NCBI GenBank assembly: GCA_030691805.1
Contig: JAUYDP010000329.1
Span: 1-6,370, forward strand
Source: Dehalococcoidia bacterium
GTDB taxonomy: Bacteria > Chloroflexota > Dehalococcoidia > JAUYDP01
Direction: 5' to 3'
Length of the DNA: 6,370 bases
Part shown: positions 5,588 through 6,370 of the stretch, in pieces
Position numbering within the stretch: position 1 is the stretch's first letter
Layout of the letters: every line of letters starts with the position of its first letter
The notes under the pieces: model-generated
Database searches by the model: none
Told to the model about the DNA's origin: nothing
The model's input: only the letters and a program-made list of their open reading frames with translations
Program-made: the position numbers and the translations under genes

Positions 5588-5685
5588 TTCCTAAAATTGG
5601 GGGGGGGGACACCCCCCAATCCCCCCGTCCTCCCGGCTTCCTAAAATTTGGGGGGAACACGCTCCAATCCCCCCGTCCTCATGGC
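5588..5685. repeat. Two imperfect ~50-bp direct repeats with G/C-tract hairpins upstream of livH
   Basis: Unit A (5588-5637) and unit B (5638-5685) share the plus-strand pattern TTCCTAAAATT, a G tract, ACAC or AACACG, then CCAATCCCCCCGTCCTC. Each can fold: in unit A ATTGGGGGG (5596-5604) pairs with CCCCCCAAT (5612-5620). On the transcribed minus strand each unit ends TTTTAGGAA, and in unit A this supplies the livH ribosome site. It looks like a dispersed palindromic intergenic element that was tandemly duplicated. The long homopolymer (10 G at 5599-5608) is also prone to slippage and assembly error. Confidence 0.8.
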
Positions 5686-5698
5686 GCCTAGGATCATC

Positions 5699-5734
5699 CT
5701 TGGGGTGGGGCCGCCTTAACGACCCCACCCCAAG
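5699..5734 (-). promoter_or_regulatory. Perfect 12-bp stem hairpin between livK and livH
   Basis: CTTGGGGTGGGG (5699-5710) pairs perfectly with CCCCACCCCAAG (5723-5734) around a 12-nt loop, starting 6 nt past the livK stop codon. No T-tract follows on the minus strand (GATGATCCTAGG), so it does not look like a standard intrinsic terminator. An intercistronic hairpin here would protect the livK mRNA 3' end, or partly terminate, letting the binding protein be made in excess over the permeases. Confidence 0.75.
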
Positions 5735-5740
5735 CTTCGA

Positions 5741-6370
5741 CTATTTCTTCCGGGGCTGGAATTTCCCGGTGGCCATATCCTCCGGCCAGAGCACAATAAC
5801 CTTGCCTCCCTGTATCTGGGTCGGGTAGACCAGCTTGGTGCCATGGCCGTCAAGGGTCTGGTCCTTGTATTTGGTGCCGAACTGGAAGTACACGTCCCCG
5901 TGGAGGGTCTCGTAGCGCAGGCCCTTGACCGTCTCCATGATCTTGGCCTTGTCCAGGGTCCCGGCCTTTTCAATAGTGTTACGGATAGCTTCCAGGGCTA
6001 TAAAGCGGACAGAGGTCCACCCGTAGGCCATGGGGTCTTCCATGCCGGCCCGCTTCTGCAGATCGCGGAACATCTTGACATTGCCCTTCGTGAATGGGGC
6101 CTCGTGGCTCTCGGAGGTTATCTTTTCTGCCAGTTTCTCTCCAACGTCCTTGATGAAGCTGGGCCCTCCGATGGTGGCGTGGGCCACGTGGAACTCCTTG
6201 GGGTCAAGCCCTAGCTCGGCAGCCTGCTTCACGAAGGCGGTGGCGTTGGCGATCCAGGCTGACACATAAACCACGTCAGCGTTCAACGACTTCAGCTTAC
6301 CGATGGAGGCCGCGAAGTCTTTGGTATTGGCGGGAACTATGTCAACGTTCACTACGTTGAGGCCAATGCC
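5741..6370 (-). CDS. ABC transporter substrate-binding protein, LivK-like (C-terminal part, runs off window)
   Basis: The last 209 residues of a type 1 periplasmic-binding-fold protein (Peripla_BP_6/LivK-like) are present, and the frame is open through the right edge. The GTG at 6352 is an internal valine, not a start. Visible blocks are DIVPANTKDFAASIGKLKSL followed by NADVVYVSAWIANATAFVKQ (the second-lobe ligand region, typically D.....K....D.v......a..fv.qa), then YGWTSVRFIALEAIRNTIEKA, and near the end LHGDVYFQFGTKYKD and GGKVIVLWPED. These match the end of amino acid or amide-type binding proteins. It would be secreted or lipid-anchored, but the signal region is outside the window. It is the first of the three liv genes here and hands substrate to LivH/LivM. 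Substrate specificity cannot be set from this half. Confidence 0.9.
   Translation of the reverse strand, partial: GIGLNVVNVDIVPANTKDFAASIGKLKSLNADVVYVSAWIANATAFVKQAAELGLDPKEFHVAHATIGGPSFIKDVGEKLAEKITSESHEAPFTKGNVKMFRDLQKRAGMEDPMAYGWTSVRFIALEAIRNTIEKAGTLDKAKIMETVKGLRYETLHGDVYFQFGTKYKDQTLDGHGTKLVYPTQIQGGKVIVLWPEDMATGKFQPRKK

Noticed and set aside
5583..5660. Longer GTG start for LivH
   Set aside because: The added 26 residues are translated from the G/C-tract repeats (Gly/Pro-rich) and precede the normal LivH N-terminus.
1..6370. CRISPR array or insertion-sequence ends
   Set aside because: No regularly spaced repeats, transposase motifs or terminal inverted repeats with target duplications were seen.

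Overview
The window looks like an uncultivated, moderately GC-rich bacterium. The secreted beta-helix protein, the PQQ-propeller-type leader, the frequent TTG starts and the G-tract intergenic repeats would fit Chloroflexota, but this is an impression from style and no marker gene fixes it.

Layout. (1) 1-874, minus strand: a sigma70-type promoter (917-944) drives a 71-residue secreted fragment with the N-terminus of a PQQ beta-propeller protein. It is ATGA-coupled to a secreted right-handed beta-helix protein that runs off the left edge. (2) 875-1320: gene-poor spacer with the two outward promoters and one doubtful 34-residue ORF. (3) 1321-3041, plus strand: a tight three-gene operon made of a TIGR04255-family protein, a two-part uncharacterised protein and a HEPN-type protein. 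The genes abut or overlap (TAG-ATG, ATGA). This is the accessory, possibly defence or toxin-antitoxin-like, core of the window. (4) 3072-3540, minus strand: the decayed C-terminal part of a phage small-terminase-like gene lies just downstream of an intact tRNA-Glu(CUC). (5) 3622-6370, minus strand: livK (C-terminal part only), livH and livM, the binding protein and both permeases of a branched-chain amino acid type ABC importer. A perfect 12-bp hairpin and a duplicated G/C-tract repeat separate livK from livH.

Working together: LivK would capture the substrate outside the membrane and pass it to the LivH/LivM channel; the ATPases LivG/LivF are not in the window. The tRNA, phage remnant and sporadically distributed operon lie together as in a tRNA-linked genomic island, although no attachment-site repeat was found. 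The most novel-looking item is the TIGR04255 / two-part protein / HEPN operon.
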